DNA from: Paragonimus skrjabini miyazakii
Taxonomy: Eukaryota; Platyhelminthes; Trematoda; Plagiorchiida; Troglotrematidae
Assembly: GCA_014338405.1 (NCBI GenBank)
Contig: JTDE01022072.1
Location: 4,476 to 68,475 of the forward strand
Direction: 5' to 3'
DNA length: 64,000 nucleotides
Numbering within the stretch: position 1 is the stretch's first letter; each line of letters starts with the position of its first letter. Under the pieces are notes generated by a model that did no database searches, was not told where the DNA came from, and saw only the letters and a list, made by a program, of their open reading frames with translations. Shown piece by piece: positions 1 through 10,099 of this stretch. Position numbers and translations under genes: made by a program.

Positions 1-237
1 CTGTGATTTTCGCTGTGAAAACGTTTCATCAGTATATTCGAGGAAAAACCTTAAGACCCTGGTGTCTCTCATTAGAGAAACAAAAGGAATCAATCAGTTG
101 GCGTCGCCACGAATGCAACGTTGTATGCTTATAATTACAAAATTTCTCATGTTCCGGGTAAAGCAAATCAGGTTGCGGACGCTCTCAGTCGATTGCCTCC
201 CAGTGACACCCCGCAAAATTCATGGAAGCCCACTGAA
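1..237 (+). mobile_element. Ty3/Gypsy RNase H C-terminal fragment
   Basis: Plus-strand remains of a Gypsy polyprotein: KTLVSLIRETKGINQLASPR in one frame (about 50-118), then, after a one-base frameshift near 121, YNYKISHVPGKANQVADALS ending at LSRLP. This is the end of RNase H and the start of the connection domain. It lacks the FDIHTD stretch that should precede KTLVSL: about 18 bases are missing at 51/52. It faces the minus-strand Gypsy-1 copy, tail to tail, and breaks off near 237 where that copy ends. The element continues beyond the left edge of the window. Confidence 0.85.
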
Positions 238-309
238 CTGGTCTGTGTGTATGTCGAAGGTTTTTCCTCGAATATACTGATGAAACGTTTTCACAGCGAA
301 AATCACAGT
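1..309. repeat. Inverted repeat at the Gypsy fold-back junction
   Basis: Bases 1-51 are the exact reverse complement of 259-309, both encoding the RNase H piece TFHQYIRGKT. The 207 bases between hold the rest of RNase H in plus orientation and the last few codons of the minus copy (DIHTDQ, 238-255). The two halves of one RNase H domain are thus split to opposite strands. Confidence 0.85.
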
Positions 310-1500
310 TAAAGCTTCCTTGTCTAACTGTGCGTAGTCCTTTTCAGCTGAGGATAGACTACGAGAAACGAATGCAATTGGTTTCTCAGTTGAATCCTCC
401 ATTCTGTGACTTAGTACAGCACCGACACTCCACGGCGAGGCGTCACAGCGAATAGTTATGGGTTTAGTTGGGTCGTAATGAACCAACAAGCTAGATTTGC
501 TTATCTCCTTCTTTATAGTGTCAAATGCCAATTGTTCCTTAAATGCCCAGTGCCATCGAACTTCCTTCCTCAGTAAATTGTATAAAGGTGCTAGGACAGT
601 TGATATTTTTGGAATGAGACGACTATAATGAGTAATCATGCCAATGAAGGATTGTAACTCACCCACGTTTCGGGGAGCTGGAGCCTCCCAAATCGGTCTG
701 ACATTTTCCCGTGTTGTATGTAATCCACATTTATCCAACCGGAAGCCGAGATGCTGTATATCATCGGCTAGGAATGCGCATTTTTCCCTTTTTAGCTCCA
801 GGCCGTTTTCCTGTAAACGCTTTAACACCAACTCGAGTGTTTCCAAATGTTCCTTATCCAAACGTCCGGAAATAAGAATATCATCCAAGTAAGCACCTAC
901 ACACCTGGAATATCTTTCGTTAAGTTGTCAATAATGCATTGGAAAATGGCCGGAGCAGAATGGATGCCGAACGGCAAGCGGTTATACTGAAATAATCCCA
1001 TATGCGTATTGATTGTTGTAAATTTCTTTGACTCTGAGTCAAGTTCGATTTGTGAATACGCATGACTCAAGTCCAGTTTAGAAAACTTATCACCACGGCC
1101 CAGTGTAGCATATAAATCCTCTATTTTTGGAATGGGGTTAATGTTCCATGGTAGCGGCCTGATTCACTGTCAATTTGTAATCTCCATATATACGAACGGA
1201 ACCACCTGGTTTTTGTACTAGCACAGTAGGGGCACTCCACGATGAATGTCGGACAGGAGTGATTATTCCTTGTGTCTGAAGACGTTCGAGCTCTGCCTCG
1301 ACTCTTGGGCGGATAGAGAACGCCAATTTACGAGCCTTATAAAATGTAGCCGGGGTATCCTGCTCCATTACAATAGTGGCCTGGAAATCCTTCAGCATCC
1401 CCAGCTCTTTTTCGTCGAACACAGACGAGAATTTCTGAAGCAGTATCGGAAAGCTGTTGTGGCTATTCACTCATCTGACAGATAGGAGTAGATCTGGCAT
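238..1500 (-). pseudogene. Gypsy-1 reverse transcriptase and RNase H, degenerate
   Basis: Reading leftwards from about 1490, the frame gives the pre-RT linker (FSSVFDEKELGMLKDF), RT fingers (SSWSAPTVLVQKPGGSVRI), the segment FSKLDLSHAYSQIEL, then LFQYNRLPFGIHSAP, the YLDD catalytic motif at about 880-891, and RNase H (PITIRCDASPWSVGAV, PIAFVSRSLSSAEKDYAQLD). It ends at FDIHTDQ (238). The breaks are a frameshift with a stop near 1137, a two-base GT expansion just upstream of YLDD near 900, and loss of the RNase H end at the fold-back. The enzyme would copy element RNA into DNA; this copy cannot be translated whole. Confidence 0.9.
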
Positions 1501-1509
1501 GGGTTTAAG

Positions 1510-2646
1510 TCAGTTTCGACCCAAAAGATTTGGGCCCCCGTTAGTTAAGATGTACGCAAGCAGATTAAGCGTTTTCGTTCCATGTTTCACTTCCACATTA
1601 CATGTACTCATAACTTCAATTGCTTCTCCTGTATATGATCGTAATGTGGCTGCCGCTGGGACCAATGGAAGTGATTTTGGCAGTATGCGCCTGCTAATAA
1701 GTGTCACTGAAGCTCCTGTGTCGATTTCCAGACAAACGTTGCGGCTTTCCACGTTCAAATCGACTGCAGGAAACGTGGCCGATGTATGTGAAGTCAAGTA
1801 GGAAACTGATTCTTCATGATCTTCAATCGGTCGTATAGCTCGAGTCTTAGAGCGGAAATCGGAAGATTGCGTTTGTTTCGAAAGGCAGACGCGTGCAATG
1901 TGGCCAATTTTCCCACAACTATGGCACATCGACTGTTTGTGACGGCAATCTGTCACAGCTTCACGTTTTTCACCGCAACGATAACACGTGAATGTACGAA
2001 TAGGATTCTTATTTGATTTGAGCGGAGATGTATTCCGTGCAATCAGTTGTACAGTATCTGGGGCCGAAGACGGTTGGTACAAAGTGAACTGTTCTGTTAT
2101 GTTCTCCCGTTGCCTCGCAGTAGAACATGCACGGTCCCAATTCAGTTTTGACTCCTCTTCGGATAACAGTCGCTCTCTGATTTTAGTGTCTTGGACACCC
2201 ACTAGTAAACACTGAATCGCCATAGTTTCTTCAAATTTTGCCGGTGCAACTTCATTATAACGACAGTCAGGAATGGCTTGCTGGATACGGGCGATAAAAT
2301 AATTAACATTTTCCCCCGAACATTGACGAAGTTGGTGGAGATTCATTCGGGCTGTGAACACGTGATGGCGTAACCCCCACAGGTCATCTAGTGTTGCCAG
2401 GGCATCCGGTAAGGACGTTCTGTCATATACACGAAGTGCATCAAAATGACGTTGACCTTCAGATCCCAGATGCTGTCTGAGTAATTTAACTTTTTGTGGT
2501 TCTGTGAGGCTGATGGCGGGATTCAATGCTATGAGTAGTTCCAGATAATCCTCGAAAGATCGCTTCCAGCGTGTCCACAATGATAATGAGGGTTTTGAAC
2601 CAGCATCTCGCCAAAAACAACCTGGAGGTATGGATGAAATATTCAT
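1510..2646 (-). CDS. Gypsy-1 gag and aspartic protease ORF
   Basis: An open frame of 378 codons starting at ATG 2646. Residues about 1-210 are a Gag-type capsid region. Two zinc knuckles follow: an incomplete CYRCGEKREA unit at 221 and a clean CX2CX4HX4C, CHSCGKIGHIARVC, at 241-254. The retropepsin domain has the catalytic DTGA at 309-312 (CLEIDTGASVTLIS) and ends at NLLGRN. The next codon is TGA, where Gypsy elements usually have a Trp before LKP; LKPMP follows directly after the stop, so this is probably a nonsense mutation that separates protease from RT. Gag packages element RNA and the protease cuts the polyprotein. This is the best-preserved transposon ORF in the window. Confidence 0.9.
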   Translation of the reverse strand: MNISSIPPGCFWRDAGSKPSLSLWTRWKRSFEDYLELLIALNPAISLTEPQKVKLLRQHLGSEGQRHFDALRVYDRTSLPDALATLDDLWGLRHHVFTARMNLHQLRQCSGENVNYFIARIQQAIPDCRYNEVAPAKFEETMAIQCLLVGVQDTKIRERLLSEEESKLNWDRACSTARQRENITEQFTLYQPSSAPDTVQLIARNTSPLKSNKNPIRTFTCYRCGEKREAVTDCRHKQSMCHSCGKIGHIARVCLSKQTQSSDFRSKTRAIRPIEDHEESVSYLTSHTSATFPAVDLNVESRNVCLEIDTGASVTLISRRILPKSLPLVPAAATLRSYTGEAIEVMSTCNVEVKHGTKTLNLLAYILTNGGPNLLGRN

Positions 2647-2667
2647 GACTTTCGGATAATTGTTTAA

Positions 2668-2680
2668 TTCCCGTTCGCCA
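2668..2680 (-). other. Gypsy-1 tRNA primer-binding site, candidate
   Basis: On the minus strand TGGCGAACGGGAA starts two bases after a sequence ending CTGTAACA. A TGG start matching the CCA end of a tRNA, just after an LTR-like CA end and just before gag (ATG at 2646), is the usual layout of a primer-binding site. The priming tRNA was not determined. Confidence 0.55.
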
Positions 2681-2682
2681 AA

Positions 2683-2925
2683 TGTTACAGTCTAGAACAC
2701 ACGTTAAACTGCGAGCTCTGACACGTAGTTAGTCCAGAGTAGAATCAGAACACGTGACGGCGATAGCGCGTAGCTTTACCAAACATGAGAGAATGAATAA
2801 TATTAACGATGAGGCATAGATAAGACAAACAGTCAACCAGTCGATTGTATGAGTAACACGATTGGATCGTTCGGGGCCAGGGTGAGAGAAAGCGAGCGGG
2901 ACACAGTGTGCACGGCTAGACAGGT
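2683..2925 (-). repeat. Gypsy-1 5' LTR, candidate, outer edge uncertain
   Basis: Non-coding sequence directly before the primer-binding site. On the minus strand it can be read from TGTCTAGCC (about 2923) to CTGTAACA (2683), a TG...CA layout. No second LTR of this element is present in the window for comparison because its other end is lost at the fold-back, so the boundary at about 2925 is a guess. It abuts the broken RT of Gypsy-2. Confidence 0.4.
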
Positions 2926-2984
2926 GACGTGCGGCTAACGGCAGACGCGGATGCCATAGCGGGATAGTAATCTGGCTTCATGCA

Positions 2985-3203
2985 GGTGCGCAAAAATCTC
3001 CATGAGGCATCGGGGACGCGTTTTTGATCGTCACTCGGTTCAGCTTTCTGAAGGCGACAGAAAATCGGTAAGTTCCATCTGCCCTCCCAGTCAACACGAC
3101 CGGCGATCAAAATGACCTGGTTGTACTTTGAATTATTCCTTTCTCCAACATCTTCAACTACCTCTCTACTTCCGGAATTAACTTGCATGGTACTCGTCGG
3201 CAT
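2985..3203 (-). pseudogene. Gypsy-2 RT N-terminal fragment, truncated
   Basis: Minus-strand translation after the Gypsy-2 protease continues in a shifted frame as GIIQSTTRSF, stop, SPVVLTGRADGTYRFSVAFR, then KLNRVTIKNASPMP. This is the fingers region of a Gypsy RT. The stop is TGA at the position of the usual Trp before S-P-V-V. Similarity ends about 2985, next to the Gypsy-1 LTR candidate, so the rest of pol may have been displaced by the Gypsy-1 insertion or lost. Confidence 0.8.
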
Positions 3204-4448
3204 ACTGGTCTGTACTCCTCACTCGGCTGTAGGTCTATCGAGTGTTCCATCCATGTACAGAATCCGTATTGGTCATCCGCGTTAGTAAACAAGTCAGCAA
3301 ACTCACTAACACACTGCTTGATGGCTGGGATCGGACACTCTGGCAGAGATTTCACCGAGACGCTGCCCATTCGGCACTGATCCTTGATCTCTTCGGGATG
3401 CAACTTCACGACATCACCATCAACATGCAACTCATTCCTCTCCAAGTCTACGCTAGCTTTCAATCGACGTAGCAGATCGGCGCCTAGTATCGTCTCTTTC
3501 ACAATGTCAATCACTAACGTTGCGTGGCGTAGCTTGATACCACCTATCTGAATCTCAACGTTCTGAGTCCACAGCACCTTTAACGCCGTCCCTCCGACCG
3601 TAACTACATGCCAATTACCGGACCTAACGGGCGATCCTGGTACTCTGCCTGTAATCGACGCACCCGCTGCCGTATCTACTATTACACTCTTTTGTTCCCC
3701 CTCAATCAGAACTTTTACCCGTGGAACACCCCCATGATAACCCCTTACCGCCGGAAAACAAGGATGAAGACATCTGTTAGGGCACTGGCGAGCAAAGTGT
3801 CCCACTCCATTACAAACAAAACAATGATTACAGTGAGGTTGTTCACGTGCTCGTCTAACTTGTCCTCCTCTTGGTTCCACATTCGTCTTCAAACATTCCA
3901 CTGCCTTCGTCAGCTGCTCCACTTTCTATCCGAGTTCCCTGACTTCCAGCCGTCCAACTTGCGTCCGTACGGGTTGGCGCTGTGCAATTCCGGCAAGTCG
4001 TTCGATATCCGTTACCCCATAAGACTCGGCCATCCGAACGCTCTCCTGCAACTCCGGCGGCAAACTCGGGATAAACCGCTCCCTTCGTTTTCTCATCAGC
4101 CTCCGGTAAGCCCAACGTCAACTGTCGTAATAAATGTTGGTAGTAAGCCAGAGGGTCTTGAATGTCGCAAAATCCGGCACCATAAAACCGATTCATTGCC
4201 CGCTGTCGGCCTTGTTCCTTTGTAAACTCTTGAATCAGTGCGGTCCGTGTTTCTTGATACGATGTTGTGGCCCTTGTTTGTTTGCTCAAGGGATAGACAG
4301 CTTTTGCCCGTCCGGTGTGCAGCGTTCCCAATGCCGTCAAAAGTTGTGTTTCGCTTTTCAATCCGTTGCACGCCGCAATCGCCTCAAATTCCGACAGCCA
4401 CTCTTCCACGTCACCATCCTCAAATTGGCATGGCCATGGCAACTTCAT
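3158..4448 (-). pseudogene. Gypsy-2 gag and protease, frameshifted
   Basis: Starts at ATG 4448 with MKLPWPCQFEDGDVEEWLSE, a Gag N-terminus, and runs to about 4085. There a frameshift moves the reading to ERFIPSLPPELQESVRMAES, which meets a stop near 3921. The next open segment carries one zinc knuckle (CFVCNGVGHFARQC), a retropepsin domain and the start of RT (HSIDLQPSEEYRP). The protease active site reads DTAAGAS instead of the usual DTGA, so the catalytic glycine is altered or the loop disturbed. This family differs from Gypsy-1; its Gag start resembles the plus-strand fragment at 41.9 kb. Confidence 0.88.
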
Positions 4449-4477
4449 TGCGTTGTGTTCAGTGGCATGGCATCAGT

Positions 4478-4495
4478 GTATCGAAAAGGCGTCCA
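4478..4495 (-). other. Gypsy-2 primer-binding site, candidate
   Basis: On the minus strand TGGACGCCTTTTCG begins one base after an LTR end TTCA (4497) and about 47 bases before the gag ATG. The reverse complement ends GGCGTCCA, as expected of a tRNA 3' end with CCA. Confidence 0.55.
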
Positions 4496-4496
4496 A

Positions 4497-4996
4497 TGAA
4501 GCGCAATCTTTATTGTCCAACTCGCTAGTTAACATGCTACGCGCGCGCTCGCGTGTACGAGTCAACACGTCAGCACACAACACCCCCAGATTTCTGCTCA
4601 CACGTCGTGTGCAATTCTGCCCGGTTTATGTGTGTGTTCGGTGCCGTCTGTCGGGGGGTTTTCCGCCTGCCATTGTTCGTCTGTTGGTGCGATTTCGTTG
4701 AGCGATGGCTCGTCCGGTCGCTCGTGTTGTCCGTCATCTATCCATTGCGGACTTTGACCGTACTCCACGGCCGTGTCAACATATTCCTCTGAGTGTTGGA
4801 ATAGTCGCGCCCCCGATCTGACCGTCCATCCTACTTTGCCGGCTATGTCTCACCCGTTGGTCCGATCCCGTTGAGCGATGACTCATTCGGTCGCCCACGC
4901 CGTCCCCGATCGGCTCGTTGTGGGTTTCTGGACATACCTCCCTTCGCGTTGAGGTATTCCGCCGAGTGTTGGAATGCTCACACCTCCGACCTGATA
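4497..4996 (-). repeat. Gypsy-2 5' LTR with internal 173-bp duplication
   Basis: Non-coding, GC-richer than its surroundings, and similar to 32535-32857 in the same orientation (shared segments around TGTCCAACTCG, CACACGTCGTGTGCA and GAGTGTT). Two directly repeated units lie about 173 bp apart: CGTTGAGCGATG at 4696 and 4869, and GAGTGTTGGAAT at 4791 and 4964. The copy at 32.5 kb has only one such unit, so this LTR has gained a tandem duplication in its upstream (U3) part. The 5' edge near 4996 is set by the TGTCAGAGG-like start of the other copy. Confidence 0.65.
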
Positions 4997-5710
4997 ATCC
5001 ACCATATTCTTATCTTTGACATTCTCATCAGGTAAGAAACACAGAGCTTCTTCATTTCACGTGCTTCCAACATCATAGTGTTTTCAGGAAGGTTTAAACG
5101 GTTTAGAAGCGATCAAACTCAACAATGCGCATTTTTCTAGCCTCAATTCTTCTGCAATCCGGTTCAACACTTCAATGTAATTGGGGCTGTTCACAACGCA
5201 GTTGGTGTGAGCAAGAAAATAATAAGTTGGAGAGGGTTTGCACATCAACAAATTATCTTGCAACCGAGGGACATCGTCCCAGACTTTTCCCATCCAATGC
5301 GTGGTATTTGTCAGGTCGACCTCAAAGGTCAGTCTTATGACCAACACCAAATTTTCAAGACAAATATACTTGAACCGCCACCAGTCTCTAAGATTTTCAC
5401 TTACAAGCAACTTAATATTCTCGCCTGTGGCGATGCTCGTCAACTAGACCACAATCCTTTCTCTGGTATTTTTTTAACCCTAAACATGCGTATCTTGAGA
5501 TGACCAAAATTCCGGTAAGAAAGGTCACACAAAGTAGAGTTGTTACATCGTAATTAACTGTTCTCATATCAATAACCGTCATATAACACTGAGACATGCT
5601 CAGATCTTGTCAGTACATCTTTGCTTGAGACGTTCGCTGCTTCACTGGATAACAGTCGGGGTGGCGGGTCAGACAAACGATTCGAAATAAGGCAAACATA
5701 AGTGGATGAC
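4997..5710. other. Unassigned stretch with one open frame (5084-5443, minus)
   Basis: No recognised element. The minus-strand frame 5084-5443 has 119 codons of protein-like composition (for example NYIEVLNRIAEELRLEK) and ends in TGA, but I recognise no domain. It could be part of an unknown transposon, a gene relic or chance. A simple splice from the DNTTIP1 donor-like site at 7035 does not fit, because the likely acceptor near 5426 gives the wrong phase. Confidence 0.35.
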
Positions 5711-5711
5711 T

Positions 5712-6335
5712 GTCTAGGCTTTATGGCACGGAAACGTGGGCTGTTCACAAAGAAGATATTAACAGGCTTGCTGTATTCAACCATCGGTGTCTCCAGCAGT
5801 TAGCTCATATTCATTGGACTGATCACGTGAACAATACGGCTGTTCGCCGGCGCGTATTCCGGAACGCTCGGGATGCGCGATCAGTTGGTCAAATAATCAC
5901 GGTACACAACTAGCGATGGTTGGGTCACGTAGTCCGTATGTCGTCTAATCGTTTACCATACCGGGCGTTATATGCTGAGACCATCAACAGTTGGGTAAAA
6001 CCGCGTGGTGGTCAACCAACAACGTGGTCACGAAATATGAAGACCCTGACTGCCTCAGTGAGCAAAGTGGGTAGGTGTCGCCTACCTGAATGGGGTCCTC
6101 GTGATCACTCAAACCGCTAGTTAGAGACGCTGTGCTAGACGGTGATGTGTCACAGTCAATGGCGTACCTGTATCCACATCATTTCTAATTCTTCCGCTTG
6201 GTCTACTTTTGATACAGTTCAACCTTCTTAGCAACGTTTTCTTCTAGGATATTCCACGTCACTGCTGAGGTGAACGGCGGCCCGAGCCACAGTACCTTTT
6301 GGTCAGGCTCATGGCTGTTATGATGATGATGAAAC
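5712..6335 (+). mobile_element. LINE-1 (window label) 3' end, 5'-truncated copy
   Basis: The last part of a LINE ORF2 and its 3' UTR, starting abruptly near 5712 (degenerate LYGTETWAV region). It continues as LGHVVRMSSNRLPYRALYAE and PRGGQPTTWSRNMKTL and reaches PEWGPRDHSNR, stop, LETLC, where the stop is TAG at the position of a usual Trp. The 3' UTR follows and ends in ATGATGATGATG at about 6317-6329. From about 5930 it is nearly identical to 13999-14400, so the two insertions are recent or share a recent source. The short 3' UTR with a trinucleotide tail is typical of RTE-type LINEs. Confidence 0.9.
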
Positions 6336-7002
6336 GAACGACCTGGACGACTTTAAATACTGAACGAGGGTGCAGTCGCGTAGTGAACACAGCAAACGCG
6401 TTAAGACAGCCTAGCCCGCGATGTGTACGCGCACACCTGACAGCTTCGACAATAATGAGTGGACTTTGGCGCCTCTTACAGAAGCTGACTGATGTAGTGT
6501 ACAACGTGTATGGCGTAATTCGTATCGCAGTGTCATTGGGACCATGTCGACCTCATGATGGTCCAAACTGATACACTTCTTCAATAGCTATAAAGTGCAT
6601 ACTGAGCATACTGCTTAGAAGTTTTGGAGGACGAAGGTAGTAAACCCCCATTGTAAAATACTTAGACCAATCTCAGTTATCTGCTATGGGGGGACACCGT
6701 GTAAGAAATGGATAGAGATATTAGACCTGGAATACTTATTGAGGTACTTCAAATAACAATAGTCAACCTAACGTCGTGCTAGTGAATGAAGCAAGACCGA
6801 TAAGTATTCCAGATAGACGACAGACTAAGGCGAAAATTACCAAACTTAGAGTTACTCAGGACAACCCACTAGTGTTGAGGAATGCGCATTCAGCTAAACA
6901 ACCACAATTGGAACGCGAACTCGCTGTGAAAGAGACAAATTAACAGGTAGTTAAATGTCGAATCCTGACAAAAAAGGTTTTCAAAGAAAGGGAAGGACAC
7001 GG
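6336..7002. other. No gene recognised; flank of the last DNTTIP1 exon
   Basis: Mixed sequence between the LINE-1 tail and the last DNTTIP1 exon. It would contain the 3' UTR of DNTTIP1 on the minus strand if 7003-7005 is the true stop, but I saw no convincing polyadenylation signal. Confidence 0.4.
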
Positions 7003-7299
7003 TCAGACGCATGACAAGAAAGCGTGGACGCTTACTTGAACTGATGGCCTAGACGGGGTCGATAGACCGTTACCACCCACATTGGAATTGGTACAACTGC
7101 GACTCTGTTCAGATGGTAAACTGCTTTTGGGACGGGAAGATCGTGTTGGCGTGAAGTTGGAATCACAAGGATGCGGAAGTTCGGATTCCTTCGAACTAGG
7201 TACAGGCAGTGGATTATCCGTGTCTGATCCGTTGGTTGTGACCATATCCGAGTGGAAAAGGCCCGAATACTGTGGATGACCCAATGCAGTTGCTTTCAT
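7003..7299 (-). CDS. DNTTIP1: DNTTIP1 probable last coding exon, Ser/Pro-rich tail
   Basis: The acceptor TGTATTTTGTTCAG ends at 7300 and is followed in phase 0 by ATGAAAGCAAC, so the protein reads WLLYK-MKATALGHPQYSG across the join. This parallels the (E)KMRKYME helix that follows the P-x-W motif in vertebrate DNTTIP1. The frame stays open for 98 codons (Ser, Pro and Thr-rich, ending HAFLSCV) to a TGA at 7003-7005. Alternatively a donor-like GTAAGC at 7035 (after PSVQ) could end the exon at 7036, with a further exon below. I saw no clear AATAAA on this strand in the next 500 bases, so the true 3' end is open. The tail is longer than the short C-terminus of vertebrate DNTTIP1. Confidence 0.68.
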   Translation of the reverse strand: MKATALGHPQYSGLFHSDMVTTNGSDTDNPLPVPSSKESELPHPCDSNFTPTRSSRPKSSLPSEQSRSCTNSNVGGNGLSTPSRPSVQVSVHAFLSCV

Positions 7300-8019
7300 C
7301 TGAACAAAATACAGAGATTACATTTGACAAAAGGTTCACTCTGGTTATCAGTTAAAGCATATCTTCTTCAACACGAACAATATCCGCATAGATAGTTAGA
7401 TCTGATTGCGAACTAGCACTGTATCACAAAGAAGAAAAGAAGGATTAACTAAGATGGAAATAGACAATAAATACGGTAGAGAACGTGGAAAAACATCAGA
7501 ACTACTGCGGACAAGTGACACTGGTGCACAGTTGTCGCTTGACATCAAAACCTGAAATGTGAAAGTCGGTGACGTTGCCAACGTGCCAACATTCCGCAGA
7601 GTTCCGGAAAGCTCGACATTAACGACGCCAACCAAACGGGGAAAGGATTAGAATCTCATTGACCACTGTTCATGTTTGATTAACCCAGAGTATCCGTGAT
7701 GATAATGAACACTGGTCAATGGTTCAACTTCTAGTTCTGAGATAGCACTGCTCCTCCATAGAATGCGCGTAGTCCGAAGAGAACAGTGCGAGCAAGATCA
7801 CTCCCAGAACCACTTACTGGAGAGATCCCTCGGTAGTCAACACCTCCGAACGGGTGTAGAAAAGACAAGTCCGAATGTACAGTTCTGGCGGCATTTTTAA
7901 CTCGTGTCAAAATGATTGGTGCGACAACAGGGACGATCACGATGAGAACTCACATAAGTGGCATAGACATCGAAAAGACGTGTCCAGGTGCGCTACTGAC
8001 TACAGTGTCGTGGTTAGTA

Positions 8020-9290
8020 CCCTGTGTCCCAAAACTGCATCTCGGGCACCAGATTCCAGATTCCGGACCAGAGAGAAAGGGTTTAACAAATAGGCACGAC
8101 ACACCGCTGAAATCACAGACAAATTGGTAGGACGCGTGTAGAGTGGGGGTGTACGTGCATCTCCACTGAAGTGGCTCGGCCCCATCGACTCAGTTGTTTA
8201 GCCACCACAGTCCACGATCGATAGCACCTGGCTATTCACACATGTCTCGGTAACAGTTTTAGCGCTTGAGAGGTAATGCTGGACGGGGAACCAACATGCG
8301 CCGGTGAATGCAAATAGATAAAGTGAAAATAAGATATTTCCCTAACGGATTTTGTTATCACGACAGTTCTTTCAGCAAACCATAGATAATAAAAAGTTGC
8401 ATTCAGGGACGGAACAGATTTACATAATGATCAGAACCTAATAATTTTTCAATAAATCGATGTGGGCAGCTCGTTCAAAAATGTTATCCAAATTGAAGTG
8501 TTTAATCGCTGGAATCTGTTTCGTCTTGAAGAACAATATATCCAGGATGAGGATGCTGGTTAGTTTGGCTAGAAAAAACATCCGCATCATACGGGTTTTA
8601 GTTAAGTGATTACGAACCAGGATAACATGTTGATATACGTGAGTACCGATCGAACTAGGCGGGACTGGGTAAGGGATGTACCGCACTCATTACAAATATC
8701 GGCTCAGTAATGAGGCCATAAAACTGGTGTCAAGTGACGCTTATCGTTTTCAGTGCATCACATCAGAGTCCACAAATGGCGCGATAAACCTAAAAACACA
8801 GCATCGCTTACCTTAGCTTCCATGAAAAGTGTTAGGTTTTGATCAATCTTTTAGTGACTTGTAAATCTGTTTCGTTCATGAATGCAGTTTCTTATTATCT
8901 AACGTTCGATGTAAAACTATCGCGACGGGACAATCCGTTAAGGAAATATCTTATTTTTACTTCGTTCATTTGCACTCACTGGCGCATGGTGGTCCCCAAC
9001 CAAGCATTGTCTTCCAAGCGCTAAAACGGCTACGGAGACGTGTGAATAGCCAGGTGTTATCGATCGTGAACCGTGGTGGCTAAAACACTGAGTCGATGAC
9101 GCCAAGCGGTTTCACTGGAAATGCACGTACGCTCCCACTGTACGCACGGTCAACTATTTTGGTTATGGTTTCAACGGTGTGTTGTGCCCGTTCGCTCATT
9201 CGAATCGGTTAGAAGGTGTCCCCGTTAGTTAGGCCCTTTACCTTTTGTCCGGTACACACTTCCGGGTCGTGCGGTATATAATCAGTTCTC
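8020..9290. repeat. Repeat C: two copies in inverted orientation
   Basis: The reverse complement of about 8020-8350 matches 8934-9290. Shared landmarks, read from the inner ends outward, are TCCGTTA(A/G)GGAAATATC, GCGCTAAAAC, GTGTGAATAGCCAGGTG, ATCGATCGTG, TGGTGGCTAAA, ATGCACGTAC and GGTGTGT(C/T)GTGCC. The arms face each other across about 580 bp with no recognised content. A third copy lies at 25450-25800. No coding potential is shared; it may be an LTR or a non-autonomous DNA element. It sits in the 2.5-kb DNTTIP1 intron. Confidence 0.7.
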
Positions 9291-9312
9291 AAATTCATCA
9301 CACCAGCAGAAG

Positions 9313-9552
9313 GTGAGGTCAAAAACAATTAGAAAACTAGCCGACATTGAGGAACCTGAGAGGCAACCAGAAGCAAATTGCTCTGCGGCTCCAGGTAATA
9401 CTAGCAAGGAGAACATCTACTCTCAACGGATCGAAGACCAGGCTGTTGCGGTTAGTCTAGAACACCTCTTTATCAGAAGATGTCAATTTACCACGCTAGG
9501 CAAAGTGGAAGTAAGACAAGGCCATACGTCGGTATTCGAGCTTACTCTTTGA
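9313..9552 (+). other. Unsupported 79-codon open frame
   Basis: An open frame on the strand opposite DNTTIP1, inside its 2.5-kb intron, just after repeat C. It has no recognisable motif and is probably chance or the edge of the repeat. Confidence 0.15.
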
Positions 9553-9840
9553 TTGGAACCTGGCTTCCTGTAAACTAGCTGTGTAAATGGTCTGTGATCA
9601 ACGACAATCGAGCTGTCTAGTCTAAAACATTATCTAACCTGCCCAGAACAACTGGAATAAGGGGTTCATCTTTATATCTATGCGATACGCCGTCACTCCC
9701 GTATACATTGAGTAATATCTGGAATGAATACTGTCAGACTACCTAAACGAGATAGTAAGGAGCGTATCCAATAGAATTTTCTTTAGGCTACCTCGAACAT
9801 AGAGGGAGAACAACACAGACAGCCAACTGAATACACTCAC

Positions 9841-10099
9841 CTTATATAAAAGCCAAGGGGGCACTTTAAAAGTTAACAAACGATCCGTGACTCTTTCAGC
9901 GTTCTCATCGCATTCTCGTCCGTATAAACGAGCAATCTGTCGTACCTGACCAGAATGCATTAGATAGGCCTTGACGCCGTGACTGGTTAGGATTCCGCTG
10001 TGCACAAGCCAGGCCTTATCTTCTGCGTCGCAAGCGTACCGGAACAATTCCGGGTGTTTGGTGTAGATGCGACCACGTGCGGCTCCCATGCCCAACCAG
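9841..10099 (-). CDS. DNTTIP1: DNTTIP1 exon: C-terminal SKI/SNO/DAC-like DNA-binding domain
   Basis: A 259-bp exon of one base plus 86 codons. It begins WLGMGAARGRIYTKHPELF, continues RYACDAEDKAWL, then HGVKAYLMHSGQVRQIARLY, and ends TFKVPPWLLYK. The order G-M-G-x-x-R-G-R-I-Y, H-P-x-L-F-x-Y-A, D-K-x-W-L, K-x-A-Y-L and (V/L)-P-x-W is diagnostic of the C-terminal DNA-binding domain of DNTTIP1. The acceptor is a polypyrimidine run ending GTAATGCAG at 10100 and the donor is AAG followed by GTGAGT at 9840. It joins in phase to the exons ending at 16143 and starting at 7299. Compared with what I recall of the vertebrate domain there are a few extra residues around GRECDENAERV. A LINE-2 tail starts about 480 bp away on the other strand, inside the preceding intron. 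Confidence 0.93.
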
